Assembly (NCBI RefSeq): GCF_031157315.1
Contig: NZ_JAVIFU010000004.1
Span: 124,001-188,000, forward strand
DNA: 64,000 bases
From: Paenibacillus sp. LHD-38
Lineage (GTDB): Bacteria > Bacillota > Bacilli > Paenibacillales > Paenibacillaceae
Direction: 5' to 3'
Positions within the stretch are counted from its first letter, which is position 1. Every line of letters starts with the position of its first letter. The position numbers were made by a program, and so were the translations under genes. The notes beneath the pieces are model-generated. The model was not told the origin of the DNA. It searched no databases and was given only the letters and a program-made list of their open reading frames with translations. Shown in pieces: positions 47,723-54,837 of this stretch.

Positions 47723-48601
47723 ATGCGCTATCGCTCTAGAGGGTACACCGTATTTACATTATCAAACACGATCTTACTTACATTGCTATCGCTGATTTGC
47801 ATTCTTCCTCTCCTTCACGTACTTGCATTGTCTTTCAGCTCACGGGCTGCGGCAACAGCGAATATCGTCAACTTCTGGCCGGTCGGCTTTACGACGGATG
47901 CCTATGTGAAGACGCTCGGCAACGCGAATTTCATCCGATCTTTGTGGATCGGAGTAGAGCGAACCGTGTTAGGCACGGTGTTGTCGATGGTCGTCGTTAC
48001 GATGGCAGCCTACAGTTTATCGAAAACCAATTACAAATTTCAGGGGCGTCAAATTTACATTTGGATTTTCGTCTTTACGATGTTGTTCTCGGGCGGGCTG
48101 ATTCCCTCTTATATATTAGTAAGCAAGCTGCACTTGATCGATACAATATGGGCATTGGTAGTGCCTTCGGCCGTCAGCGTATGGAATATGATTTTGATGC
48201 TCAATTTCTTCCGGACGATTCCGCAGGATTTGGAAGAGGCCGCTCATATCGATGGAGCCGGACATCTGAGAGTGCTTTGGAGTGTTTATTTACCCGTATC
48301 GATGCCGTCCATTGCGACGTTGTCTTTGTTTACGATGGTGTTCCATTGGAATTCATGGTTTGACGGCGTGATCTATATGTCTAATCCGGATGGGTATCCT
48401 CTTGCTACTTATTTGCATTCCATGATTGTGAGTGACAATTTATCAAGGGTTGGTGTAACATTGGAAAGCATAGAGAATTTTTCTAATCGCACCGTCAAAT
48501 CAGCACAAATTTTTATCGGGGCATTGCCTATTTTGCTTGTCTATCCATTCTTGCAAAAGTATTTCGTTAAAGGAATCGTACTTGGTTCGGTAAAGTCCTA
48601 G
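47723..48601 (+). CDS. ABC transporter permease, LplC/YtcP type
   Basis: 292-residue permease, 11 bases after the first. Helix-rich, with the MYSGGLIPSY-like segment FTMLFSGGLIPSYILVSKL and an EAA loop DLEEAAHIDGAGHLRVLWSVYLP. It ends QKYFVKGIVLGSVKS, the usual C-terminus of this family. AAGGAGGAC lies before the ATG. Confidence 0.92.
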   Translation: MRYRSRGYTVFTLSNTILLTLLSLICILPLLHVLALSFSSRAAATANIVNFWPVGFTTDAYVKTLGNANFIRSLWIGVERTVLGTVLSMVVVTMAAYSLSKTNYKFQGRQIYIWIFVFTMLFSGGLIPSYILVSKLHLIDTIWALVVPSAVSVWNMILMLNFFRTIPQDLEEAAHIDGAGHLRVLWSVYLPVSMPSIATLSLFTMVFHWNSWFDGVIYMSNPDGYPLATYLHSMIVSDNLSRVGVTLESIENFSNRTVKSAQIFIGALPILLVYPFLQKYFVKGIVLGSVKS

Positions 48602-48649
48602 AGGGATTTCGACCGGCATCCAAAATAGGATTGAATCGGGTGAGCTTGA

Positions 48650-50431
48650 TTGTTTAAAATCAGACGCGGAACGGCCGGAAAAATGAATATTTTCACGAAA
48701 GTCATGATCGTGATCGTCCTGATGCTTATCCCGATTATCGTCATGTATGATTCTTCGAATAAGACCAGCACGGAAGTTGTCGAACAAGAGCTTCTTCAGA
48801 TCAACTTAAATCGGATCCGATTTTTCGTAGAGCAGATGGACGTCGAGGCGAATCGGTTATGGAGAGCCGCCTTCGTCGTCGCGACCGACCCGGATGCGCT
48901 GCAGCTGCAGCTTCGGCCTTCCTCCGAACCCGACTATTCCCTATTGGCATCGAAGAGACTTCTGCTGCAGAAGTTGGATATGCAGTCGACCTCCTTCGAA
49001 TGGGTGAACGATTTTACCGTATATTCTCCGCAATCGGATGTCGTCGTTTCTACGAATTTGAAGCAAAATTACGATGCGGATTACTTCAGGAATGCGAGCC
49101 AGGAACGTTGGGATTATCGCGTAATCGTGACGGACCGGGGACCGGAGAAAGCGTTCGTACGAGATTTGATTACGCCTTTCGAGCAGCTTTCCAAACAGAG
49201 AGATCCGAACTTGTATGTCGAAGTCACGTTCACTTCGAATAATCTTATGAAAATGCTCGAAAGGTTTATGCAAGGCAGTGTCGGACAGCCGTTCCTCTAC
49301 CATCCGGACTTTGAACCGATCATGCCGCGGGATCTCGATCCCGAGCTGATTGGCGCCATGACGGAGCAATTCGATATCATCAAAGCGCAGAACCCGACCG
49401 AAGGGGCTGTCAAAATCACCTTTCGGAATGAACCGTATCTTGTCAATTACGTTACCTCAACCTCTCTGGGATGGTATTTGGTCGATTTCCAGCCGATGAA
49501 AAAGGTGCTTGCGCCCATCAATCACAGCAAGCGGATGTTTTATGCCGCGGGATTGCTGTTGCTGCTGATGGGCATCGCCTCCGCGGGATTGCTGTACCGC
49601 AACGTGCAGAAACCGATAAACGATCTGATCCGGGCGGTGAGATCGCTCCGGCGGGGCGCGTACGATCATCGGATCAAGCGCGGACCCCACAATGAGTTCC
49701 ATTATTTGATCGAGCAGTTTAACCTGATGTCCGAAGATATTCAGACGCTGATCGATAAGGTGTACACGGAACAGCTTCACGCCAAAGAATCCTCACTCAA
49801 GCACTTGCAAGCGCAGATCAACCCGCACTTTCTGTATAATAACTTCGCCTTTATTCAAAGCATGGCGCAGCTGGAACGGACGAAAGTGATCGTCGCTTTC
49901 ACGCAGCACTTGAGCCAATACTACCGTTATACGACCCGGACGGAACAACAATTGACTTCATTGGCCGAAGAAATGGAATTGATTCGCAATTACTTGGAAA
50001 TCCATCGGATGCAGTCCGAGCGCCTGCATTTTCATGAACATATTGAAGAAGGAATGATGTCTATTCTTATGCCAAGGCTGCTGTTTCAGCCGCTGGTCGA
50101 GAATGCGATCGTACACGGTATGGAAGGAAAGGCAGGGAAGTTCGAAGTCGTCATAACGGGCAGCATGTCCGAGGATGGTTGGGAACTCATCATAGAAGAT
50201 AATGGTGTCGGAATGCATCAAGATGATATAGAATCTTTAAGGAACTCCTTGTCATTGCAGGCGAGCGGGGATAATAGCCTTGGGCTGCGAAACGTTCATC
50301 AGCGTCTAAGGCATTACTACGGACAATCCTCAGGGCTTTTGATCGAACATTCATCTCTAGGTGGGCTGCGCGTGGGGTTGATGATTAAGGACGGAGGTGA
50401 TTCCGATGTTGGAAGTTCTGATCGTAGATGA
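48650..50431 (+). CDS. YesM-family sensor histidine kinase
   Basis: 593-residue kinase paired with the second importer. TM1 spans about 15-30, an extracellular region about 40-285, TM2 about 295-315, then HAMP. The His_kinase box HLQAQINPHFLYNNFAFIQ gives His393, and the ATPase end shows PLVENAIVHGME and EDNGVGM. It starts at TTG 48650 behind GGGTGAG; an ATG at 48683 is the alternative. It overlaps the regulator by 26 bases. Confidence 0.93.
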   Translation: MFKIRRGTAGKMNIFTKVMIVIVLMLIPIIVMYDSSNKTSTEVVEQELLQINLNRIRFFVEQMDVEANRLWRAAFVVATDPDALQLQLRPSSEPDYSLLASKRLLLQKLDMQSTSFEWVNDFTVYSPQSDVVVSTNLKQNYDADYFRNASQERWDYRVIVTDRGPEKAFVRDLITPFEQLSKQRDPNLYVEVTFTSNNLMKMLERFMQGSVGQPFLYHPDFEPIMPRDLDPELIGAMTEQFDIIKAQNPTEGAVKITFRNEPYLVNYVTSTSLGWYLVDFQPMKKVLAPINHSKRMFYAAGLLLLLMGIASAGLLYRNVQKPINDLIRAVRSLRRGAYDHRIKRGPHNEFHYLIEQFNLMSEDIQTLIDKVYTEQLHAKESSLKHLQAQINPHFLYNNFAFIQSMAQLERTKVIVAFTQHLSQYYRYTTRTEQQLTSLAEEMELIRNYLEIHRMQSERLHFHEHIEEGMMSILMPRLLFQPLVENAIVHGMEGKAGKFEVVITGSMSEDGWELIIEDNGVGMHQDDIESLRNSLSLQASGDNSLGLRNVHQRLRHYYGQSSGLLIEHSSLGGLRVGLMIKDGGDSDVGSSDRR

Positions 50432-52022
50432 TATCCCCTCTCAAGTTGACAGCTTCGCTGCTACGATTCCGAAGGACGAACTTGGTATTGGCCGTATACA
50501 TAAAGCCTACTCCGGTAAGGAAGCTTTAGAGCTCTATCAGGAACAAAACATTCACATCGTCATTACAGATATCCGGATGCCGGAGATGAGCGGAATCGAG
50601 CTGATTCGGGAAATCCGCGAGATGGGGCGTAAAGTCAAAATTATCGTTATTTCGGGGTATGCAGATTTCGAATATGCGAAAAGCGTAGTCCCGTATAATA
50701 TATCCGGCTACTTGATGAAACCGGTTAACCCGGATCAGATGCGGGAGACGCTAGGTAAATTAGCCGAAGAAATCGCTTGCGAAATGAAGCTGCAGCAACA
50801 GCAACAACGCGACGTATACGCATTTCGGGAAAATTTGCCCGCTCTGCAGGGCGAGCTGCTGAATCGTCTGCTGTACGGTAACGACATCCCGGGCGCGGAG
50901 TTGGAACGAAAGCTTTTCCTGTTAAACTTGCCATTCTCCCTGCAGCAGAAAGTAGGTTTGTTCATCGTTCGGCTGGAGGGCAGGCTTCAAGAATACGAAA
51001 AAGTGGATAAAGAGCTTATCGAATACGCGGTTATGAATATGGCGGAGGAATTGTTTCAGGACGCCTTTCATTTGTGGTTCTGCCGCGATCATAACGAATA
51101 CCTCGTCTTTATCGTTTCGGCCAAAGAGAGAACCGACGAGAACGGGCAGACCATTCAGAACGCGATGGACGTCCGGGCGGCAGCGCTAAAGAAAAAGGCG
51201 GAATCCCTCTTGAGCGGCCACGTTTCCATCGTACTGGCCGAAAACTGGAGGTACTTTCCCGAAGGCGTTCCTGTAATGTATCGATCGGTAATCGATGGAA
51301 TGAGGGGGATTGAAGAGACGCGGCAAGGCGCATTTTTGCGGATCGCGGGAAATCTCGCTCGGGTTCGGATCGGAACGCTGACGTCGCTGTATCGACCTCC
51401 CCTCCTGATTCATTTGCTCGATACGGGGAACTGGATACTTGCAGAGGAAAAGCTAATCGAAATATTCGCTGAACTGAAAAGTGTGAACCATCCTCCCGAG
51501 CATGCCAATGAAGCCTATTTCGCCATTGCCAACGCCTATCAGTATATAGCGCACAAGAAAGGAAAGTTACTTAGTGAGTTCGGCTCGTCCTCCTTCGGGC
51601 TCATGCCGGCCGCTCCTTCGCTTAAGCAGTTAGAGAAGTGGGCATTCTTCATGCTCCGAAGTCTTAGAGAGCAATCGGAAGACTCTTCCGAGAAGCAGTC
51701 ATGTTTAGCCGACAAGGTCCATAAATTCATCATGGAGAACATGAACGACAAATTATCGCTGCAGACGATCGCGGCGCACATCGGTCTTCATCCCGCCTAC
51801 TTGTCGAGAGCGTATCGTGCAGAAACGGGAAACAATCTGAGCGATTATATCCTTCGATATCGGATGGAATTGGCTTTGGATTTGCTGCGCAGCAGCGACA
51901 AAAAAATTTACGAGATTGCCCAAATCATCGGTTATCAGGCAGTGCCGCATTTTATTAAGCTGTTTAAGGCCTTTACGTACATGACCCCGCAAGAATTTCG
52001 CGATCGAACGGGGTTGTCCTAA
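50406..52022 (+). CDS. YesN-family AraC-type response regulator
   Basis: 538 residues from the ATG at 50406, 5 bases after a GGAGGTGAT site inside the kinase gene; a GTG at 50397 overlaps that site. Receiver with D8/D9 and phosphoacceptor D55 (IVITDIRMPEMSG), a long middle region, then two AraC helix-turn-helices (LSLQTIAAHIGLHPAYLSRAY, IYEIAQIIGYQAVPHFIKLF). Likely activator of the second importer operon. Confidence 0.94.
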   Translation: MLEVLIVDDIPSQVDSFAATIPKDELGIGRIHKAYSGKEALELYQEQNIHIVITDIRMPEMSGIELIREIREMGRKVKIIVISGYADFEYAKSVVPYNISGYLMKPVNPDQMRETLGKLAEEIACEMKLQQQQQRDVYAFRENLPALQGELLNRLLYGNDIPGAELERKLFLLNLPFSLQQKVGLFIVRLEGRLQEYEKVDKELIEYAVMNMAEELFQDAFHLWFCRDHNEYLVFIVSAKERTDENGQTIQNAMDVRAAALKKKAESLLSGHVSIVLAENWRYFPEGVPVMYRSVIDGMRGIEETRQGAFLRIAGNLARVRIGTLTSLYRPPLLIHLLDTGNWILAEEKLIEIFAELKSVNHPPEHANEAYFAIANAYQYIAHKKGKLLSEFGSSSFGLMPAAPSLKQLEKWAFFMLRSLREQSEDSSEKQSCLADKVHKFIMENMNDKLSLQTIAAHIGLHPAYLSRAYRAETGNNLSDYILRYRMELALDLLRSSDKKIYEIAQIIGYQAVPHFIKLFKAFTYMTPQEFRDRTGLS

Positions 52023-52054
52023 GGACTGCCACAGTTGCAGCCTTGGGTGAAGAT

Positions 52055-52435
52055 ACATTATAAAGTGCAGTGTAGTCCAACAATAATAAGTCCATTGTAG
52101 CGTACTCAAAAGTGCATTGTAGTGCACTCAATAGTGTATTATCGCTCACTCAACCACCTAGCCATCCTGTTGGTGCAGCAGCGCTGCACCAACACTTTAA
52201 GTAAGGAGCTACATTGCAGAAAGTACAACAGAAACCTAACATGGATACTCAACTGCTGAGCTACATTGCAAAAAATACAACAGTTTCCGCCTATAACACA
52301 GCTTCTGAGCGGGAAATGATCCTTACTGCTGTACAAAGTACACTGTAGCTGAGCAAAAGCACATTTGGGTGAAGATACATTGTATAAAGTGCATTGTAGC
52401 TCACTCAATGTGCAATGCAGCTCACTCAAATCAGT
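52055..52435. repeat. Degenerate short repeats in the gap before the Rrf2 gene
   Basis: The 519-base gap has repeated variants of a roughly 22-base unit of the form AGTGCATTGTAGTGCACTCA. Copies lie near 52061, 52091, 52111 and 52132 and again near 52398 and 52419, with related GAGCTACATTGCA pieces near 52207 and 52259. Many read as TACAATGCAC on the other strand. The - strand frames here (51753-52127, 52139-52429) only reflect the repeats and are not called genes. Confidence 0.6.
52168..52194 (+). terminator. Strong 12-bp hairpin, possible terminator
   Basis: TGTTGGTGCAGC (52168-52179) pairs perfectly with GCTGCACCAACA (52183-52194) around a 3-base loop. No T-run follows, so it may be an RNA-stabilising stem rather than a terminator. 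Confidence 0.45.
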
Positions 52436-52489
52436 TTAAACCTTTATTTTCTTAAGGCATTAACTTCCCCGCCCCCCCCGGGTTACGGG

Positions 52490-52528
52490 TTGACATTCAA
52501 TCAAGTAGTAACTACAATGGTTACAACG
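52490..52528 (+). promoter_or_regulatory. Sigma-A promoter with overlapping putative Rrf2 operator
   Basis: TTGACA (52490-52495), a 17-base spacer and TACAAT (52513-52518) form a near-perfect promoter. Overlapping it are GTAAC...GTTAC (52508-52524) and TGGTTACAACG (52518-52528). The reverse complement of the latter recurs before the NmrA gene. This points to autoregulation by the encoded Rrf2 protein. Confidence 0.75.
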
Positions 52529-52541
52529 GTGGTGATGCTAA

Positions 52542-52961
52542 GTGAAGCAGATTAGTAGCAGATTTTCCATTGCTGTCCACATCCTTTCTTTAATCGCCGT
52601 TAGCAGCTCCAAAGATTGTACCGGCGATTACATTGCAGGCAGCGTGAATACGAATCCCGTAATCATCCGCAGAATTATGGGGATGCTCAAGAAAGCGGGT
52701 TTGGTGGACGTTCGTCCCGGAGTGGGGGGCGCTTCGTTGCTGAAGGATAGGGATCAGATCACGCTTCTGGACATTTACCGCGCAGTGGAAGTCATCGAGG
52801 ATGGTCAACTGTTTAATTTTCACGATGAACCGAATCACAAGTGTCCGGTTGGCCGGAACATTGAAGCAGCTCTTCGCACGGAAATGAAGGAAGCCCAAGC
52901 CGCGATGGAACAAAGGCTGGCTCAAGTGAACTTAAGTCAATTGGCAGATCATTTTGTGTAA
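52542..52961 (+). CDS. Rrf2-family transcriptional regulator (YwnA-like)
   Basis: 139-residue regulator starting at GTG. The winged helix opens KQISSRFSIAVHILSLIA and includes NPVIIRRIMGMLKKAGLVDVRPG and GGASLLKD, standard Rrf2 features. A single Cys in the effector region (HKCPVGRNIEAAL) and one near residue 26 (KDCTGDYIAG) could sense redox stress. It lacks the three-Cys cluster motif of IscR or NsrR. It probably controls itself and the next gene. Confidence 0.92.
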   Translation: MKQISSRFSIAVHILSLIAVSSSKDCTGDYIAGSVNTNPVIIRRIMGMLKKAGLVDVRPGVGGASLLKDRDQITLLDIYRAVEVIEDGQLFNFHDEPNHKCPVGRNIEAALRTEMKEAQAAMEQRLAQVNLSQLADHFV

Positions 52962-52962
52962 T

Positions 52963-52985
52963 AAAAAGCTCATAGAGCTTTTTTT
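52963..52985 (+). terminator. Rho-independent terminator after the Rrf2 gene
   Basis: AAAAGCTC (52964-52971), a 3-base loop, then GAGCTTTT and more T to 52985. Short but classic. Confidence 0.75.
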
Positions 52986-52988
52986 ATA

Positions 52989-53021
52989 CCATCGTTGTAA
53001 CCAAAGTCATTATAACGATGG
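52989..53021. promoter_or_regulatory. Inverted repeat before the NmrA gene, putative Rrf2 operator
   Basis: CCATCGTT (52989-52996) and AACGATGG (53014-53021) are a perfect inverted pair. The left arm runs into CGTTGTAACCA (52993-53003), the exact reverse complement of TGGTTACAACG at the Rrf2 promoter. Confidence 0.6.
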
Positions 53022-53056
53022 ATGAATAATAGATTACTGAAAATGGAGGAATTATG

Positions 53057-53923
53057 ATGAAAATTTTGGTGACAGGTGTAACAGGGAAATTGGGATCGAT
53101 TGTAATAGAGACGTTATTGGAAACCGTTCCGGCCGACAATCTGGCCGTCAGCGTTCGCAACCCGGAGAAAGCGGAAAGCCTTCGTGCCCGCGGCGTGGAC
53201 GTGCGGCATGGGGATTTTGACCAACCGGAAACGCTAGACAAAGCGTTCGCAGGTATTGACCGCCTCTTGATCGTGTCCACGGACGGCGACAACGAAACGC
53301 GGATTCGCCAGCATACCGCTGCCATAACAGCAGCTCAGCGCGCTAATGTCGGTTTCATTGCTTATACCAGCTTAGGAAATGCAAGCGAGAACCCGATTTT
53401 TCTCGCGCCGGTGCATCGTGCCACTGAGGAAGCCATTAAAAACACGGGGATTCCTTATTCGTTCCTGCGCAACAACTGGTACCTGGAGAACGAGATCAGC
53501 AGCATTCAAGCTGTCCTCGGAGGAGCGCCTTGGTTGACTTCGGCTGGATCAGGCAAGGTAGGTTGGGCGACCCGTCGCGATTATGCACAGGCAGCTGCAG
53601 CGGTTCTGGCTGGCGAAGGCCACGAGAATTCCGTTTATGAGCTGTCCGGCAAGCCTGCTACACAAGAAGAGTTGGCTTCGATACTTTCAGGCGTCTTAGG
53701 CCGGGAAGTTCCCGTTCAACAAGTGGATGACGCCACTTATGCCAGCATCATGAGCAGTGCTGGCGTACCTGAACCGGTTATTCCGATTCTGGTTGGCATT
53801 CAGAGCGCGATTCGAGAGGGAGCATTGGAAGTCGAGAGCAATGATTTTCAAACGCTGCTAGGGCGTCCGGCCACTCCGATCGAAGAGGGCCTCCGTCAAA
53901 TTGTAAACGAAATCCAATCTTAA
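53057..53923 (+). CDS. NmrA/QorB-like NAD(P)-binding oxidoreductase
   Basis: 288-residue atypical short-chain dehydrogenase. It opens MKILVTGVTGKLGSIVIETLL with the GxxGxxG nucleotide loop. Other parts are VRNPEKAESLRARGVDVRHGDFD, FIAYTSLGNAS and YSFLRNNWYLEN, the pattern of QOR2/QorB quinone reductases. TGGAGGA lies 7 bases before the ATG at 53057; an ATG at 53054 is also in frame. Linked by a shared motif to the Rrf2 regulator, suggesting quinone or electrophile stress. Confidence 0.88.
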   Translation: MKILVTGVTGKLGSIVIETLLETVPADNLAVSVRNPEKAESLRARGVDVRHGDFDQPETLDKAFAGIDRLLIVSTDGDNETRIRQHTAAITAAQRANVGFIAYTSLGNASENPIFLAPVHRATEEAIKNTGIPYSFLRNNWYLENEISSIQAVLGGAPWLTSAGSGKVGWATRRDYAQAAAAVLAGEGHENSVYELSGKPATQEELASILSGVLGREVPVQQVDDATYASIMSSAGVPEPVIPILVGIQSAIREGALEVESNDFQTLLGRPATPIEEGLRQIVNEIQS

Positions 53924-53946
53924 TTAACTGCGTGAATCAAACAAAT

Positions 53947-53995
53947 GAGGTTGTACCCAGAAGGTCTAGTATGACCGGAAGGATAACCTCTTTTT
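53947..53995 (+). terminator. Rho-independent terminator
   Basis: GAGGTT (53947-53952) pairs with AACCTC (53985-53990), with an inner partial stem, followed by five T. Confidence 0.75.
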
Positions 53996-54104
53996 AAAAT
54001 ATAAGAAAGTATAAATTTTAACGTTATACTATGCTTATATTTCATCGCGAAACGAGCTTTTGCCGCAAGGACGGCGTCAGCCGTTTACGCTTGTGTGAGT
54101 ATAG
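53994..54104 (+). repeat. Dispersed palindromic repeat, full copy
   Basis: TATAAGAAAGTATAA (54000-54014) pairs with TTATACTATGCTTATA (from 54024). A second half, CGCGAAACGAGC...GGACGGCGTCAGCCGTTTACGCTTG, contains the inner palindrome ACGGCGTCAGCCGT. The outer segments match 13532-13587 almost base for base. This is therefore the fuller copy of a small dispersed element. Confidence 0.65.
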
Positions 54105-54157
54105 AAAGTCTGGAGAACTGTAATAGTAGCTCAATATGTAAAGTAATGAAGCGTGGA

Positions 54158-54197
54158 GAGAGGCTGTCTTCAAGGTATGACCTTGGAGGCAGCCTCT
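54158..54197 (+). terminator. Long hairpin upstream of the bacteriocin gene
   Basis: GAGAGGCTGTCTTCAAGGT and ACCTTGGAGGCAGCCTCT pair over about 17 positions with a 3-base loop. Only TTTGTCTG follows. The overlapping frame 54095-54304 (with a lipobox-like GGC) is probably not a gene because the hairpin occupies it. Confidence 0.5.
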
Positions 54198-54389
54198 TTG
54201 TCTGTATTCTTATAGACGTAGTAATTTTGCTTATAGGCGGATGCAGCAGTAACACTAGCGGAGGTAATTTCATACGTATATGTCATGAACGATCAACGGC
54301 ATAGGCCAGTTCCTGACGCTCTAATAGTAAATATCCGATAAAGACAAAGCCGTTGAAAAAATCATGAGCACATAACGGAGGCTACAGCG

Positions 54390-54668
54390 ATGGATGAGTT
54401 TAAAAACGATCTTCAAAATTTGAATATTGACCCTTACAAATCAAGCGGAATGACGCCAAACGCCGGTCAAGGCCAAGTTGATCCTAACAATGCACGGCTT
54501 TGCATCGGATTTTGCATCGGATTTTGTATCGGTTTTTGTTCCTGCGGAGGCTGTGCCGGGTGCGGCAACTGCTTCAGGTGCGGCAACTGCTTCAGGTGCG
54601 GAGGGTGTGCGCGCTGCGGAGGCTGCGCTCGCTGCGCTCAATGTGCGGGCTGTGCGCGCTGCCGCTAA
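54390..54668 (+). CDS. Heterocycloanthracin/sonorensin-type TOMM precursor peptide
   Basis: 92-residue precursor. The leader (about 1-37, MDEFKNDLQNLNIDPYKSSG...) ends VDPNNARLC, as in heterocycloanthracin leaders. The core holds 18 cysteines: three CIGF units, then C-S-C, then 13 more C at exactly every third residue (CGGCAGCGNCFRC... to CARCR). The spacer residues are Gly, Asn, Phe, Ala, Arg and Gln. Cyclodehydratase and dehydrogenase would turn Cys into thiazoles. ACGGAGG precedes the ATG. A terminator separates it from the enzyme genes, so it can be made in excess. Confidence 0.93.
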   Translation: MDEFKNDLQNLNIDPYKSSGMTPNAGQGQVDPNNARLCIGFCIGFCIGFCSCGGCAGCGNCFRCGNCFRCGGCARCGGCARCAQCAGCARCR

Positions 54669-54706
54669 TGCAGCATAAATAATCAAGCGAATAGTCTATC
54701 CTAAGC

Positions 54707-54743
54707 GCCCCTGTAAGCGATTCAGCTGACAGGGGCTTTTTTT
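54707..54743 (+). terminator. Terminator between precursor and maturation genes
   Basis: GCCCCTGT (54707-54714) pairs with ACAGGGGC (54729-54736), followed by seven T. It implies abundant precursor mRNA and separate or read-through expression of the enzymes. A possible promoter, TTGGCA, 17 bases, TACATA, starts near 54757. Confidence 0.85.
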
Positions 54744-54837
54744 CTGCAATAAGAATTGGCATGACGGACAAATAGCTATACATACCTTTAAATAGTTACA
54801 ACGTTTTGTGTGAATTCACGATAAGGAGGAATGGCAT

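Noticed and set aside
51753..52429. Two - strand frames encoding repeated ELHCTL/ELQCTL
   Set aside because: The repeated residues come from the intergenic DNA repeat; there is no start signal, and one frame overlaps the end of the response regulator gene.
52055..52435. Possible CRISPR array
   Set aside because: Units are degenerate, unevenly spaced and lack unique spacers of constant length; no cas genes are nearby.
54095..54304. Small frame with a lipobox-like LLIGGC
   Set aside because: A long near-perfect hairpin occupies its middle, and it starts in a dispersed repeat with no ribosome binding site.
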